From Brienomyrus brachyistius (taxonomy: Eukaryota; Chordata; Actinopteri; Osteoglossiformes; Mormyridae), in NCBI RefSeq assembly GCF_023856365.1, contig NC_064533.1, forward strand, positions 35,326,118 through 35,390,117: a stretch of 64,000 bases of DNA. Reading direction: 5' to 3'. This document shows, piece by piece, positions 47,001 through 59,600 of the stretch. How positions within the stretch are numbered: position 1 is the first letter of the stretch; every line of letters starts with the position of its first letter. A program made the translations under genes and the position numbers. The notes below the pieces were generated by a model. The model ran no database searches and was not told the DNA's origin. It worked only from the letters and a program-made list of their open reading frames with translations.

Positions 47001-49445
47001 TAAAATTCTGGTGAGAGGTGAAAGTCCTCACCCTGCATGACAAAAGCAGCTACAGGCTTTGTTTAATGCAATCATACTCAAACTGCATGCTTCTTTACCA
47101 TCAGTGAAACATTCAAGTAAAAGCAAAAAGACCCAGAGTCACGTTCACCAAACTTTGTGCAAATTTCATTGTAAAAAAATATGCATATGCAACAAAAGAA
47201 AAAAATGGATACAAGCAAACACAAGAAAACAGATCTATTAAACCTGGTATATGCCCATTTCCCCTGGAAATCATACTTATCACTGTGTGTACGTGTACCA
47301 GCCTGAGATCCTCCCCAGCTGTTATAGCCCACATGCCTTTTTCCTCTGTGTTCCCGGTCATGTGGCGCTAACGAGCCACACCTGTTTCTCGTTTAACCCT
47401 GCCTCTCGTTTCAGCCCTCGTGTGCATGATCCCAGGTGCCTCTCGTCTGCTCCCTCATCTGTGGTGTATATAATGTTTCCTTGTCCTGAGCGCCCCAGTC
47501 TGGTATTATAATGTGTGTGATATTTACGCCTGCTGTGCTCCCTAGCTCGCCCTGTGTCCTGTCTTCTCTTTCGATTCACCCTACCCCATTTTGACCCCTT
47601 GTGGTTGTGCTTTGTTTGAATAAAGCCCCCTTTGCTTTTCCCCACGCTTGCCTTCGTTTCTGTCCTTCCCGCTACATGACACTGAGGACCCAGGTGTCAG
47701 GATTGGACCGTGACTTACTGGGGATTATCTCCTTTGTAAGTTTAGGCCACACACATAGCAAGAGAAATGAAATATTTAGAGAGATGTATAATTTGGCTTT
47801 CAGTTCAGCCTTCTACCCTACACTTCTGACGCAATAACAAAAAACACATTGCCATTACTTCTTTACCTCCTCGTATGGTACGTGAAGGTATCAATGTATG
47901 TGAACTTTGGTCATAATGGTGGTAGGCAGCTTACTGTCACTACCAACTCCTACAACAACCAACTAGGCAGCTCTAATCATCACCACCCGCCAGTGTCCCT
48001 TTTTGACACTAAAATAAAATAAAAAGCTCTCTTAAATGTAGCCAGGGAATATCTTCAAGCCCTTCCCCTGACGACTGGTCTGATGGGCCAGGTCACAAGT
48101 GTAGTTAAATCTGACTCAGTAGGTCTGTTAGATGCACCTTCCATGGTCCTATATGCAAGATACCGCAGCTGGTGGGTGGTGGTCCATGTCCGCTCTCTCA
48201 TTTACACTTTGTCATGTGACCCTTTGACCTTTGGCGTTTACTCTGTAGTGGATTCAGATTAGAATGTAAACAAAGCAAAATTACTAGAATTGAGAATCTA
48301 CTCTGTTGCTGCCCACCCCTGCTATCTTCCTTCATTAACGGAGTTGAATGAAAAAGGATGAAAAGCACCATGCAGATTAATAATTAAAAAACTGTGTGAG
48401 CAGTTACACCAGTAAGTGCACAGATACTGCCTCACGCTGGACCACGTGTGAGTTCATCAGGACCACGGACAGCACTGTTTTGTACCTCTCTCAGGGGGCC
48501 TGTCACTACTGAGGGCTGCTCCTCGCAGGCGCTCATGCAGACCGATGTGGACACTGCGCGACAGCACACAGAAACAGTGACTGCCCCCATATATATTACA
48601 GTACAGTATAGCATAGCATAGCTTGGTACAGTGTAACGTAGAATTATATAGTTTCAGGCAAAGACAGGAAGACTCACAGTTCAGATGCACGTCTGTTAAA
48701 GGCTTGGAAGTCAGGACAAGGGCAGAGATAATAAACTCTAAGGACGGCGTCTGGATCAATGGCAAGCTAAAAATAAGCAAGACAGTGACTGTGTATACGA
48801 AGGTCAACTGGTATGCCGGTGTGCTGACATGCTCAGGGTCGCTCGTGTGCCGCAGTGAAGCGACGTCTCTATCTCACCGTGTGCCCAGCCAAGCCTGCAG
48901 CAGCGTGGAGACACTGGAGTGAAAGAAGCTGGAGGCCAGCAGCCTCTGCCTGTCGCCTTCCGGCAGCCAAAGCTGCTGTTGCAGGAGCCCCAGAGTCAGG
49001 ACCAGCATGGAGGACTGGACCAGCACATGCTGCAAACGGTGGGGGAGAAATACATGAGGGATACAAGGCATGAGAGAGAGAGAAATCAAGCTCGGTGGAG
49101 AGGTCGAAGTGCACCTGGAGGGCATGGACATTCTAAGCAAAGAGCAGAGGTGTTCACCGCATTGAGACAGCAATCTGTGATCCGTTCTTAGGAGCGTCAG
49201 CTTGCAGCTGCCTTAGCGTAAGAATCGGGCTGTCATCGGTCCCTAATCTACGGCAGTGGGCATATCTCCTATTGGCACGCTATCCCGCCTGGGAGGCGTG
49301 TCATGTGACGTAATGTGTTTACCTGCAGGGCCAGGCACAGGGTGAGGAGGCACGGTGGGACTCGGTCCACTCTGAGCACACAGGCCCTCTTCCCTCTACC
49401 AGGATCCTCGGGATCTTCCTGGAGACCAGATTCCCTCGTGCACAT
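44073..49445 (-). CDS. slc23a3: Solute carrier family 23 member 3, nucleobase-ascorbate transporter family, complete
   Basis: Multi-pass plasma-membrane protein of the NAT/SVCT family; the substrate of SLC23A3 is not well established. Twelve coding exons, 5' to 3': 49445-49323, 49029-48878, 48766-48678, 48553-48486, 46941-46760, 46157-46058, 45802-45553, 45382-45129, 45044-44939, 44847-44680, 44566-44471 and 44362-44073. They total 1878 bases (625 aa plus TAG) with unbroken phases. ATG 49445 follows an in-frame stop. Landmarks: QHVLVQSSMLVL (TM1), LRHCGPLVLAPL, ACNRGLCAEGLGSMSAALLG, SSSVPNACTLG and the C-terminal SARNIFNIGFAVFMSLLLPR. In TM8 the family's substrate-binding Glu (ALESIGDY in ascorbate transporters) is replaced (SSLISSLGVY), as in mammalian SLC23A3, so vitamin C transport is doubtful. 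Exon 5's donor is embedded in a minisatellite. Convergent with ihh, as expected from human synteny. Confidence 0.92.
45916..45976 (+). mobile_element. SINE 3' tail in slc23a3 intron 6
   Basis: GGCTTCGGACCCCCTACAAC followed by GGTTTTGGGAAATGGATGGA and further ATGG units: the 3' end of the (ATGG)n SINE, 5'-truncated. Confidence 0.75.
46205..46500 (+). repeat. GACAG/GCAGA-rich degenerate tandem repeat
   Basis: Repeated GACAGACAGG, CTGACAGAGAG and GATAGACAAG motifs, with a longer unit containing TGCATTGAAT(G/A)A(G/A)GC seen near 46254, 46394 and 46488 (period about 95-140 bases). It lies in slc23a3 intron 5. Confidence 0.8.
46535..46790 (-). repeat. Minisatellite replicating the slc23a3 exon 5 end and its splice donor
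   Basis: On the plus strand AGCAATGCCCCAGTGGTC occurs at 46581, 46673 and 46765, a 92-base period. Between them are shorter units of GAGCAGCACACTCACA. On the minus strand the unit reads the end of exon 5 followed by the donor: ATTGCTGCTCT|GTGAGT. The copy at 46765 is the real exon end (donor 46759-46754). The array thus offers about a dozen CT|GTGAGT donors downstream, and reading into any of them gives GCT CTG TGA, an immediate stop. Confidence 0.88.
47290..47680 (+). mobile_element. Probable solo LTR or LTR-like fragment
   Basis: A plus-strand TATA-like GTGTATATAATG (about 47463) is followed about 155 bases later by GAATAAAGCCCCCTTTGC and an end at GCTACATGACA (47680), the layout of an LTR promoter, R region, poly(A) signal and CA end. 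Similar AATAAAGCCCC ends are frequent in fish LTR repeats. The left end and target duplication were not found. It lies antisense in slc23a3 intron 4. Confidence 0.4.
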
Positions 49446-49755
49446 GCTGCTCTCCCTCGTCCTCTAGTCCCTGGGATTCCTTCCTGACTCGCTCCCCCTT
49501 CTCGTGCCGCAGAGTGGAGGCCCGGCTCCTCCGTCTGCCACCCTTGGAGTGTCCCTCTAACCAGCAAAGATTCTCCTTCCTTCCTTCCCCAGCGCCTTCT
49601 CAGCTGTGAGCCTCCAAACTCCACCCCTGCACTGACCTTTGCCTTCAGCTTGTGTAAAGTCAGTTTGACATTAATCAGGTTCCTTCTCTTTAATATTTAC
49701 CTTGGCCCCCCTGATCCCACATTGTTGTTTTTCACATTTGCATAGATTCCACTAC

Positions 49756-49778
49756 GGGGGGGGGGGGGGGGGGGGGGG
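49756..49778 (+). repeat. Poly-G tract (23 G)
   Basis: An uninterrupted G run about 310 bases upstream of the slc23a3 start codon; its length may be unreliable. Confidence 0.95.
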
Positions 49779-51076
49779 TTCTTCCTGGTCATCATGTGCA
49801 AATCATTCTCAGCAATTTCAGAGCAGTTGTGTGTATACGCATGAAGACAGTTAAAAAAAAAAAGTCAAAAGTATTAAGAAGGGAAGCTGATGGCACCACA
49901 GATTAAATCGATATTTAATGTAATTGATCAGAGGGTCATTTGAAAAAAAAAAAAATAACAGCAGAATATTCAACACATCACAAAGATTATTGATATGTGG
50001 TAGTTAACATACTGTTCTTAGCATACAATTATTTAAAGAGAACCCAGAAATATGTACCAGACTGATATAACACATATGGACGCTTCTGTGTCTGGGGAGA
50101 GAGGGACCGGCTTTAACTCCAAGTGTGACCCAGATTAGTGTGACAGTCTGTGGTGAGAGTTAAAACACAGACCTCTGTTTGCGGCACCATGAGGCACCAG
50201 CGGAGAGAGTGCTAATACCCTGAGCAAAACAAACAGATGCACACGTTACGATACGGACTGGGAAAGAGTCCAGGCATACAGTATACGATTCTGCCGTATT
50301 CCATGAGAATAATAGACAAGCTCAAAAACATTTTTACTGATGGGTTTCATGCCTCCAGAACCGCAGAAAGTCTCAGGTTGAGAGGGTTCAAGAATGAATC
50401 CCACGTATCCCACCTGCCACCAGTTAAAAGCACCTAATGCAGACAGTCCTCAATTTCACAGCACTCGCAAAAATAACTCTGCCGAGTACACGTGAAGCAA
50501 ACAGCGAATCAGCGTGCGCCAGAGGAGGACGGAACTGGCTAAAGCTGAAGACAACTACAGAAGATCAGACTTCCTCTCAAGCAAATAACAGATGTCACTC
50601 TCCCGCCACCACACAAACATCAGAGGGGTCATTTTTCCAGGCATACGTGAACTACAGATCCTAGAAATGGAATTTCACAGCACAAAAAAGCAGCTACAGT
50701 ATATTCCGGATTTTCCAGGAAAAGAAGAAATAATTTCAAATTCAAGAATTCTCAGTGTACTCTCAAAAATTACTGGATGAAGACATGGCTTTGCATGGGA
50801 GTAAGGAATTCTTGCATGAGATATACAGGTCTAAAAGGACTATTTGTGTGCGGATAATGCACGTGAACAGGCGGATATATATCTAAGAGTGCAGGCAGGC
50901 CATTGGAGGAGAGAACGTTCGACCAAGGTTGCTTATCAGTGTGAGCAACCTTCCTGGGCTTCAAGCAATAAAACTCATCTACTTTGATACAAAAACTAAG
51001 CTGATTTATTCTGTGAACATCTACCCAGGTGCAATCTCTCTCAACCAGGTCCTCGGCGACTGACAGATGGTCTACG

Positions 51077-51162
51077 TTTTTGCTCCGCAGCAAAAATGTG
51101 GACCGTCTGGGGGTCCCCATTTTTGCTCCGCAGCAAAAATGTGGACCGTCTGGGGGTCCCCA
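51077..51162 (+). repeat. 43-bp tandem duplication
   Basis: Two identical units starting TTTTTGCTCCGCAGCAAAAA (itself a palindrome) and ending GGTCCCCA. The following CAAGGACTGAGTAGAGAAAC resembles the right end of the MITE at 57641-57799, so this is probably part of a related element. Confidence 0.92.
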
Positions 51163-52284
51163 AGGACTGAGTAGAGAAACACTGATCTAGGTAGACAGCA
51201 GCTGTGACACAAATTAAAGGCTAGCCAATAGCCTTCATGACAAAATCCTAAAATAGGCACTACAATCAAACATTAGTGCAAAATGGTTAAACAAAACTGT
51301 TTCATGAAAGGTCTGTAAATATCCAGACCTGTTAAAAGTAGGTAGAATTACAGAATCTGAAAAAAGAGTTTGTTGAATAACAAAAAAATTGACAGTTTAG
51401 AAAGAAACGTTTGCCAATTGACATAGATGCTAATGACACCTCTGTATTCAATGTAATACTTTGATCCCAGAAGGCTTTGGGAGAAGCAGGCCTGACCCGT
51501 TACACGGAGACTTCATCAAAATGACACCCCTGTAAACTTTTCATAGGCTCATACACATTCTATTCACACGCATTTCTTATGTCAGATAAAACTATTTCAC
51601 AGAGCATCATGCAATATTTTTTTTTTTTACAATACTATTTAAATAATGTTCAAACAATCGTTTGTTTCTTTACCAAAAGCTCCTATACCATTCCTTTCTC
51701 ATTTAAGATTTGGTTTTGGGAATAACAGGGTTTAAAAGAACCACACTGAAATACAAACAGAAGCAAAGAAAAAATAAATCATACAAAACAGAGGGTTCAG
51801 AGGAGCAAGAGACTATGCTAGATCAAGCCGGGTTAGAGTTCATTGCTACTTCACTTGGAACCCAGGGTTAAGGGGAGCTGGGCATTAAAGCCAGTAAAGT
51901 TAGAGAGGAGGGGGTTAACACTGGTGAGCAATTGAGACAAAACAATGATTTAATCAAAATCCGAGGATGGTCAAGTACAACGAGAAACAGAAGCACATGT
52001 CTTCCAAGGAGGTACAGAGACTTGGTGAGACAGTGCTGGTAGCTGCTTCTCCATCCAGTTTGAAAGCAAGCAAACCCTGTCCAGGTCCCACAGTAACACG
52101 ACAACGAACTCGCCACCACTTCTAATGACCTGAGTCAATCTTCAAGCGTACAAAATGCATATTGCGTTTGTTGCAGCTGACAAACTCTGTTCCTGTGCCC
52201 GGTGGGAAGCTGGGCATCCAGTGTGTCGGAATGACGGGGCAGGAGGACGAGGATCAAGGAGAGCCTGGACGTGGGTTGGCGCCC

Positions 52285-53584
52285 TCACAAGCGCTGTGTG
52301 AAGTTCTCTGGGAACACCCCCTTGACTTTGAGGTCCTTTTTCTTAAGCCAGTGTGCCTCCTTCACACCCATCAGCCAGCCATCATCCTGCAGACACAATG
52401 TTCAGAGCAGGTGACGCACAGCACGGTGAACCGTATAAAGACAGACAGCCAAATGGGGGATGCACTGACCTGATCCTCTGGGTTCTCATAGGACATCACC
52501 AGTACCACATCTCCAGCTTTCAGATCCAGCTCATCCCCATCGGTGGCTCCATAATCATGCATCACCTTGACCTATGAGCAAGTATTCTGAATTATCCAAC
52601 CCTGGTACACGCTTTAATCCAATTAATTATTAATAACCCCCTCCAAAACAAATACAGAGTTTTGTTACTTCCAGTTTCTCAAAGGAGGAAGACAATGTTT
52701 GTTTTATGGTGAGTTACTGGCATTCGGGGAACCTTTTGTTAAGCTGTCAGGGAACAAGAACATATGAGTTAAGCTATCTTACTTTGTAGAGGAAGCCAGG
52801 TGGCATTTCGGCTTCATCTGAAGACCCGTTTGTGGTTCCAGACGCCTGCCACACAACCAGGTCCCAGCAGGCATCAGAAGAGCAAGAGACAAACAAACAA
52901 ACAAACAATCTTACAGTCACCTTGAGGCAAAAACTTAAATTCAGCAGCTTTATGTAACACCTGCCAGTCTGTGTCTGGTCTCCTTTCAGACACAAATGCA
53001 CTCGTGGGTCTTTATGTGTGTAGAAGTGCTGATGCAAGTATTCTGCCAGTGAGAGACAGAGCAAGCATTCATGTTCATGCTGTTTCTGACTGTCCACAAC
53101 GTGCACAAATATAGCTGCAATTCTTTTTTTATTATTCTGGGAGAGACTAAAAATGTAACTAGCTTGCAGCTACTTAAGCCTCCTCCCTTCTGACCGACCA
53201 ATGAGTCGTCTTCCCAGCACCAGTTACAGTACATGGCAAGTAGCCAATCACGTCACGCTACAGTAAAATTCTAAGACGCACCACCCTACCTGGCACCAGA
53301 AGCTATCAATTATGCATAAAAGCGTAAACAAAAAGGAAACATCCATTGACATACAAGTTCTACAATTGCCACTACCAGTCTACAGAATTTCACATGTCTA
53401 CCTGCCAGCATTACAGCTCCTGTACAGTTTACTTAGGCTGCTACTGCACTTGCACTCTAGTACTGCTCTGCTATTGTTTCTCCTGCAGCAGTCTGCTCAT
53501 CTGCCCCCAAAGCCTGATCCCCAGGGCTGTTCCAGTCTGCCGGCTCAGCGACAGCTGGGGACTCCTCCTCCAACTCTACCTTGG

Positions 53585-53616
<32 letters not shown>

Positions 53617-56600
53617 TCATCCCAGCCTGCCTGTGCAAGCTGGGCACTGTCATGCCAACCCATCTGCGTATACAGGGAGGAGCAATCCCAATGTGAGCGT
53701 GTAGTCTGGCCTCTGTCGTCATGCCAGTCTGCACTGCCCCACTGCAGTGACTCCTCAGTGGCAGGGGCATGAGCGGGGGCCATTTTCTCAGGGCATTGTC
53801 AGTGTTTGGGAGGCAGAGGTCATGGGGGGCCAGGAGGGAGGCAAAGGGGGCCAGAGGTACACGGACAAAAGGGCCAAATATGGGAATGCAGGAAGGAGAC
53901 ATGAATACGGTTTAAGGTCACAAGCAGATTGAGAAAGCACTTTAACACTGATTCTGATCTAAATGCATATTTCTCCTAGGGGGCTATAAACCCCTACACT
54001 CAACTGTCAAGCCCAAACATTGGAAGTGGAGGAATGAGCCATAAAACATCGATAAGCTTAATGTCTTAAATCAAGCCTCTCCTGAGCTCAGTCTCAGAAG
54101 CAATCTGGATATTAAAAAAGATGAATTATAGAAGCCAGGACCCGAACACTTATGGGGAGGGGTACATTGGAAGGGACGAGGGGCCAGTGATGGGAGAAGT
54201 GTGTATTTGAGCTTTGTGGGAATAATCATACACTGTCAGTCACTGTTGTGTTTAACCCATTTTCATTAGTGAATTTTAGATCCCAGTGGGTTAGATTGAC
54301 AGCACATGGTAAATCCCGCCCACTTGGTTTTTCCATTCACTACCAATTGAATGAATGAATTACTACTGGGGCAATCAGGATGTGCTTTTTAAGCGGAAGT
54401 CAGCCAATTAGGAAAAAGAGCACAGTTCTCAGTCTACTGATTCACGACATTTTCCAATTGGCAAAGGCAGAAGAAAAGCCAAAGATACTGTTACTCAAGC
54501 CAATGGAGTGCCCTGTCCAGATCCTGCTTACCTCCCACGTGTTACATGACATCGCCTTCCGTGAGGCAAGGAAGATAAGAAAATCACAGGTAAATAAGTA
54601 ACGTCTCCCACCAAGACAACAAGCAGAAGTAAAACTCCTACTGATTTTGACTACACTCTGTAACCGAAAGTATTTGAGTACCTAATTAATTTTTGTATAA
54701 GGTACAAATGCTCAGCATAATAATAATCTGAACTGTACAGATTCAAAATCTATCACTGCTTTAATTTTTTTCCACTCAAATACTTAGGTATTATCCCCCC
54801 CCCCTCCAAGTACCTTTCCTAAAATGTCCTATTTGTCAACACATTTGGTAAACTTTGACCCCATGGAAGGTGCCTCTCTCTTGGTGGCTGGGAGTGCAAC
54901 ACGCAAACCGTGTTTGCTTACAGAAACATTAAACCTGAATAGGCAGCAGCCCAGCGAGGTCACCAGTCACGTCTGCTACTGTACTCCGAGACGCCTGTTA
55001 GTTAATCGTCCACATGCAGTGAGACTGAGTAAACAAATCGTTGCTGGAAGGCATTTCACGTTAAGATTTTACAACCGAGGACCACAACTGGAGGGAGTCC
55101 AAGATTAAATACTGGGGGGAAAAAGAAGAGTATTGCACTCTCTTATCATGCAATATATGGTGTAAAGTGGTGCCGCAGCAGAGCAATATTACATCATTTT
55201 CATTTTCCACAGAATATGGTGTCTTTAGCTTCCTGATTTCCCTACCAGAAGGGAAGACCCACCTGGGAGGATGGGGATGAGACCACACCCCCTGGGCTGA
55301 CTGCAGGTAGTGTATCCAAATCCATATCAAGCAGATTACCCCCCCCAGAAGAATCACACTGCCATCGGAAGGAGAGAAGCCAGCTTTTACTGGAAAGCTG
55401 GTCTTGGAATTAGTATGAGGAGAGTGAGGTAAACTGGCTTAAAAGGGAGGTAGGAGCAGCTGTGAAATATACATTATGTGGTTATTAGACGGATTGACAG
55501 GGATACGGATGCTGTGGAGGAAGGCCAGAGAAATGGGAGGGGAATCTGAAGGTGCAGGGGTATAGGGTGGGAACCAAGAGGGGGCAGATGGGGGAACAAT
55601 CAGGAGTGGTACGGATGAACCAGGGTAGGGTGGCGTATGCTGCAGTGGAAGACATGTAACTACCCAGGGGAGGTGGCCGTCTAACCTGTGAAGGGGAGGT
55701 TACATTAATCTCGGGCACGAGTGCGTCATCAAAGAAGTCGATGATGTTTTCCTGCTTCACATCTTTCGACGGGGTCACTTTGGGTGGTGGGGGTACCGGC
55801 GGCCCCGGCTTCAGCTGCGGTGCCCGCGAGCGTTCATGGACACACGAGAATGTGCACGACACATGCCAGTAGTAGAGGGAGACAGATAGCACAAAGTTAT
55901 TAGCATGCCAGTTACATGCCACCACACCGTGCTGCAGTTAGTGTTAAATGCTATGTGACACTGAGTCTCATTGGGTTGAAAGTCCTCCTGAGCACAAGGG
56001 GGCAGCACAATGATGTCACTGCTTCTTGAGTCCACCGACACAAGCCAAAGACCAAGTCGCCCTCCTTCATATGTTTGTGTGCAAGTAGACACCCCAAACA
56101 CTCTCACTTCTGGATGGGATCCAGACACTTTCCTTCACCCCCATCTCCACAGTGGCGAGAGACCTCTGAGAACAGGGCCTGTACCTTGGATGGAGACTTG
56201 GGGATGGGTGGTCCTGATCCTCGTGGAGAAAGGGTGTTATTGGTGCCTTCCTGTCTGTAGCCAATGAAAAAGCAGGAAAAAGAGAATCACTGACTGACTG
56301 GCACCTGCTCTTGCATGCACCTACCATGTGAGCAAATATAAGTGCTGATGGAAAATCAAAGATATCACCACCAGGGGGCAGCAAAGTAATGCAGCACACT
56401 CCCCCTACAGACAGGAGGTCAAGCTATACTTAAACTGAATCCCACCATGCCAAACCAAATAAAGTGTATTGATTACCATGCTAGGTCACTCATCTTAGCT
56501 CACTTGGTAATAAGAAAACCTCATTATACACCTGTAACCATGCATACTCACCTGGTGAAACACTAACTCATTCACAAGAAAACAACGCACATATTCTGAT

Positions 56601-59600
56601 GAACTGAATGTTAATCTTTTCCCTGGGCCATGCAAATTCTATCCCCAGGGACTCCCGGTGTCATGCAAACCTTGTACGTCCACCCCCTAGCCAGAGCCCA
56701 TCCCAGCAGCACAATGCACTCTCTCCCACTGCTGTTACCTCTTCCCAGTGGCTGTCGTCTTCAGACCCAGTTTACCTGCCTTTCTGTTGAAGGGTGCGGT
56801 TCGGTTTATTCTTAAATCATCAAGATCGACTCAGACCAAAAGAAATTCCAACCTCTTACACACCGTGAGGACTGTCTGAAAACATTTGTCATCTGAAATT
56901 TTCTTGAGTTACTTATATAAGTAATATATATAAGTCGATTTAGGGGTGAAAAAAAGGTGAAATACAATGAATATTTGTGGAAAACCAAACTGTACATAAT
57001 AAATAATGCATAATGTATGGCAGATAGCTGTAAAAATAGATACAAATATATAATAAAGCAATATTATAGAATTCTAATCTACAATGAATATGCCATACTT
57101 ATATCATGTATTAATGTTACATGGATATGTATGACAATTATTAAATGACAGATGATGAGGTGAGGTCTGAGGGCCTGTATTCAAATCTCCTTCATAGTTT
57201 AAGCTTACCCGGGCTGGTTCTGATCTTCCAGTTTGGTCATCACGTCATTTAGGTTCTGACTGAGCTACACACATGGAGAGAGAGAAAACCCATAACTACA
57301 GGAACTATGGTGCATTACAGTATACATGTATGTCAGCCTGACTGCAGTGAAAACAGGGAGCCGGGTGACGGAAAACTTGTACATTTTGTGGAAAACTGTG
57401 AGCCATCAAAAATTATCTTTTTATTATTATTACTACAAAATAATGCTTGCAGTGAAACAGACATTGAAAAAACGATGTGACCACTAATGTCTGTAAATAC
57501 AGATTGTAACTAATCAACTAAGCTTTATGAGCAGCAGAGACACCCCCCCCCCCCCCCCCCCATTTTTATGTGTACTCAGATAAGTCTTCGCAGCAGATCA
57601 TTTCTGATACTAAAGTAAACTGTTCTTGTTTGGTTTAAGGCAGTGTGTCCCAATCCAATTCTTGGGGATCCACATACGGTTCACATTTTTCTCCCTCCCA
57701 GCTCCCTGCCTGAAAGTCCACATTTTTGCTACCAGAGCTGTGGACTGTCCACAACGTGAACTATCTTTGGGTCCCCAAGGACTAGGCTGGGAAACACTGC
57801 GATTTCCATCTCGCGGCCGTGAGGTAACGACAAAGACACAAAAGAGGAACAATGCAAGATTTGACACCACTGATTTTGGGAAGGTCCCATGCACAGAATG
57901 ACATCATCGGGGAGAAAGCCGTAAATATGCCTTTTGGCTGTGACATCACTCACCTTTCCCATTTCTCGGTGGAATTTTTCCTCCAGCCCTGCAACACTCT
58001 GGAATGTGTTAACATAGAAGCCAACACGACTGGGGAGAGAACACAGTGAGCGTTATCCCATGGAGTAAACAGACCACCAATCAATGTCTACCAAAGTCTG
58101 AAAATGACCTGCAACTCTCCCAGTCCATACCAGTTTATTGGAGGTGTGTCTCCATCTTTCTGGTCAATGAAGGACCAGATGTCATAATCCAAGCTATAGT
58201 ACTAGTCTAAGTTTATTCTCAGATTCCAGAAGAACTAAGTCTTTCATTCTCCATATTTTGTCTTAATAGAATCTTAACTCCTTCTTTAACCCACTATGGT
58301 GAGAGAGACTAACTTCCATACGCCCTCCTTTTGGTGGGATCTATAGCCACATTGTGTAAATTGCAGAGGCTGATTGCTTTATCCCCCAGTTTAGGAGGGA
58401 TTAGTCTGTCTTTTTGTTCCATGAGCTCACCTGTTCCACAGTGACGGAAGTTCCTCTTGCAGGTCTTCATTGATCTCCTCAAAGACCTTCTGAGCCCTTC
58501 CCAATTCGTCCTCTGCCTAGCAGTGTACATACACACACACACACACACGCAAACGATGTAGCCATGCGTGGACACGGTTCTCAGTTCCATGTGAAATGTT
58601 TATGAAATACCTGCAACATCTGCTCAGAAATTATGAGAAACTCTAAGACTGAACTAAAATTACTCCGTTATTAGTGACTGACATAACAGGTGATGCCATA
58701 ATTTGATGTACCATTTCTATATAATTATTCGACTTTTCAGAAAATATGTTAAGACTGAGCAGGAAAGCACGTAAATTCAGATGCGGGGTGAGTCGTGAGT
58801 AGCGCAATGCTTCATCAGTCACCTGGTTTCTCGACAGGTTAGTTTGGGCAACGTGATGCGCAGACAGTATCCCCTGAGCCCAGCCTGGGGCAGCCTTCTC
58901 CAGGAGCGAGACCGGCTGCTCGTGCACAGAGTGACAGAATGAGCACGCAAAGAGTGTGAGGGGACGTGAGGTGGAGGAACAGAGAGGGAAAGACAAAAGC
59001 AGGACAAAGGGCTGTGATTAAGACACGGCCAACGTGTCAAACGGTCAACCTGGGCTGTCAGTGTTTCTGTTACGCTAAAATCATCGAGTCCAAAGAAGGC
59101 ACAATGCAAACACACACGGCCATGCTCACACACATGTGTATATAAGTCAGTGCAACAGCAGAACGGGCCACTCTCCAGTTGCTGGTTAACTGCACACCAC
59201 TGCCATGTCTGCAGACTTTCTACCCTTACTGTCACGAGAGAAGGGTACCAGTCATTTCTGTGCCATCATGACGGAGTCGCTCACTTTACTAGCATTACCT
59301 TGGCGATCTTGACTTCATCCTTCTTCTTCCCCTTCTGCAGGGAAGCAAAGTGGTGCCGTGCGCTGTCAAAATCCACCAGCTTCCTGTCTCGCTTGGCGAT
59401 CCGTGCCTGAGTAGAGATTCGCGTTCAGCTTGGGTGCCACCGGGCACTGAAGGTTTAAGGGGTTGCAGCATTAGCACTCTGCCTACCTTAATGTCTGGGA
59501 ACTGAGCCAGGTAGGTGTCCATAGAAATCAGGGCGTGATCCACCAGTTTCTGATGGAAGTCTGTCCATAGCAGATCAGTATCCTGCAACATTAAAGACCG

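Larger units (their letters stand above)
49446..52284. other. Spacer between slc23a3 (5' end) and bin1 (3' end)
   Basis: No gene recognised. The right part probably contains the bin1 3' UTR; TTTATT at 51005-51010 (AATAAA on the minus strand) is a candidate end signal. It holds a poly-G tract (49756-49778), a 43-base duplication (51077-51162) and several A-rich runs. Confidence 0.5.

Noticed and set aside
48432..48486. Possible frameshift in slc23a3 after LRE, where the genome reads on as VQNSAV
   Set aside because: The GAG|GTACAA donor at 48485 and the next exon starting CTC CAA GGT at 46941 restore the expected family sequence (RE-LQG) in phase, so no frameshift is needed.
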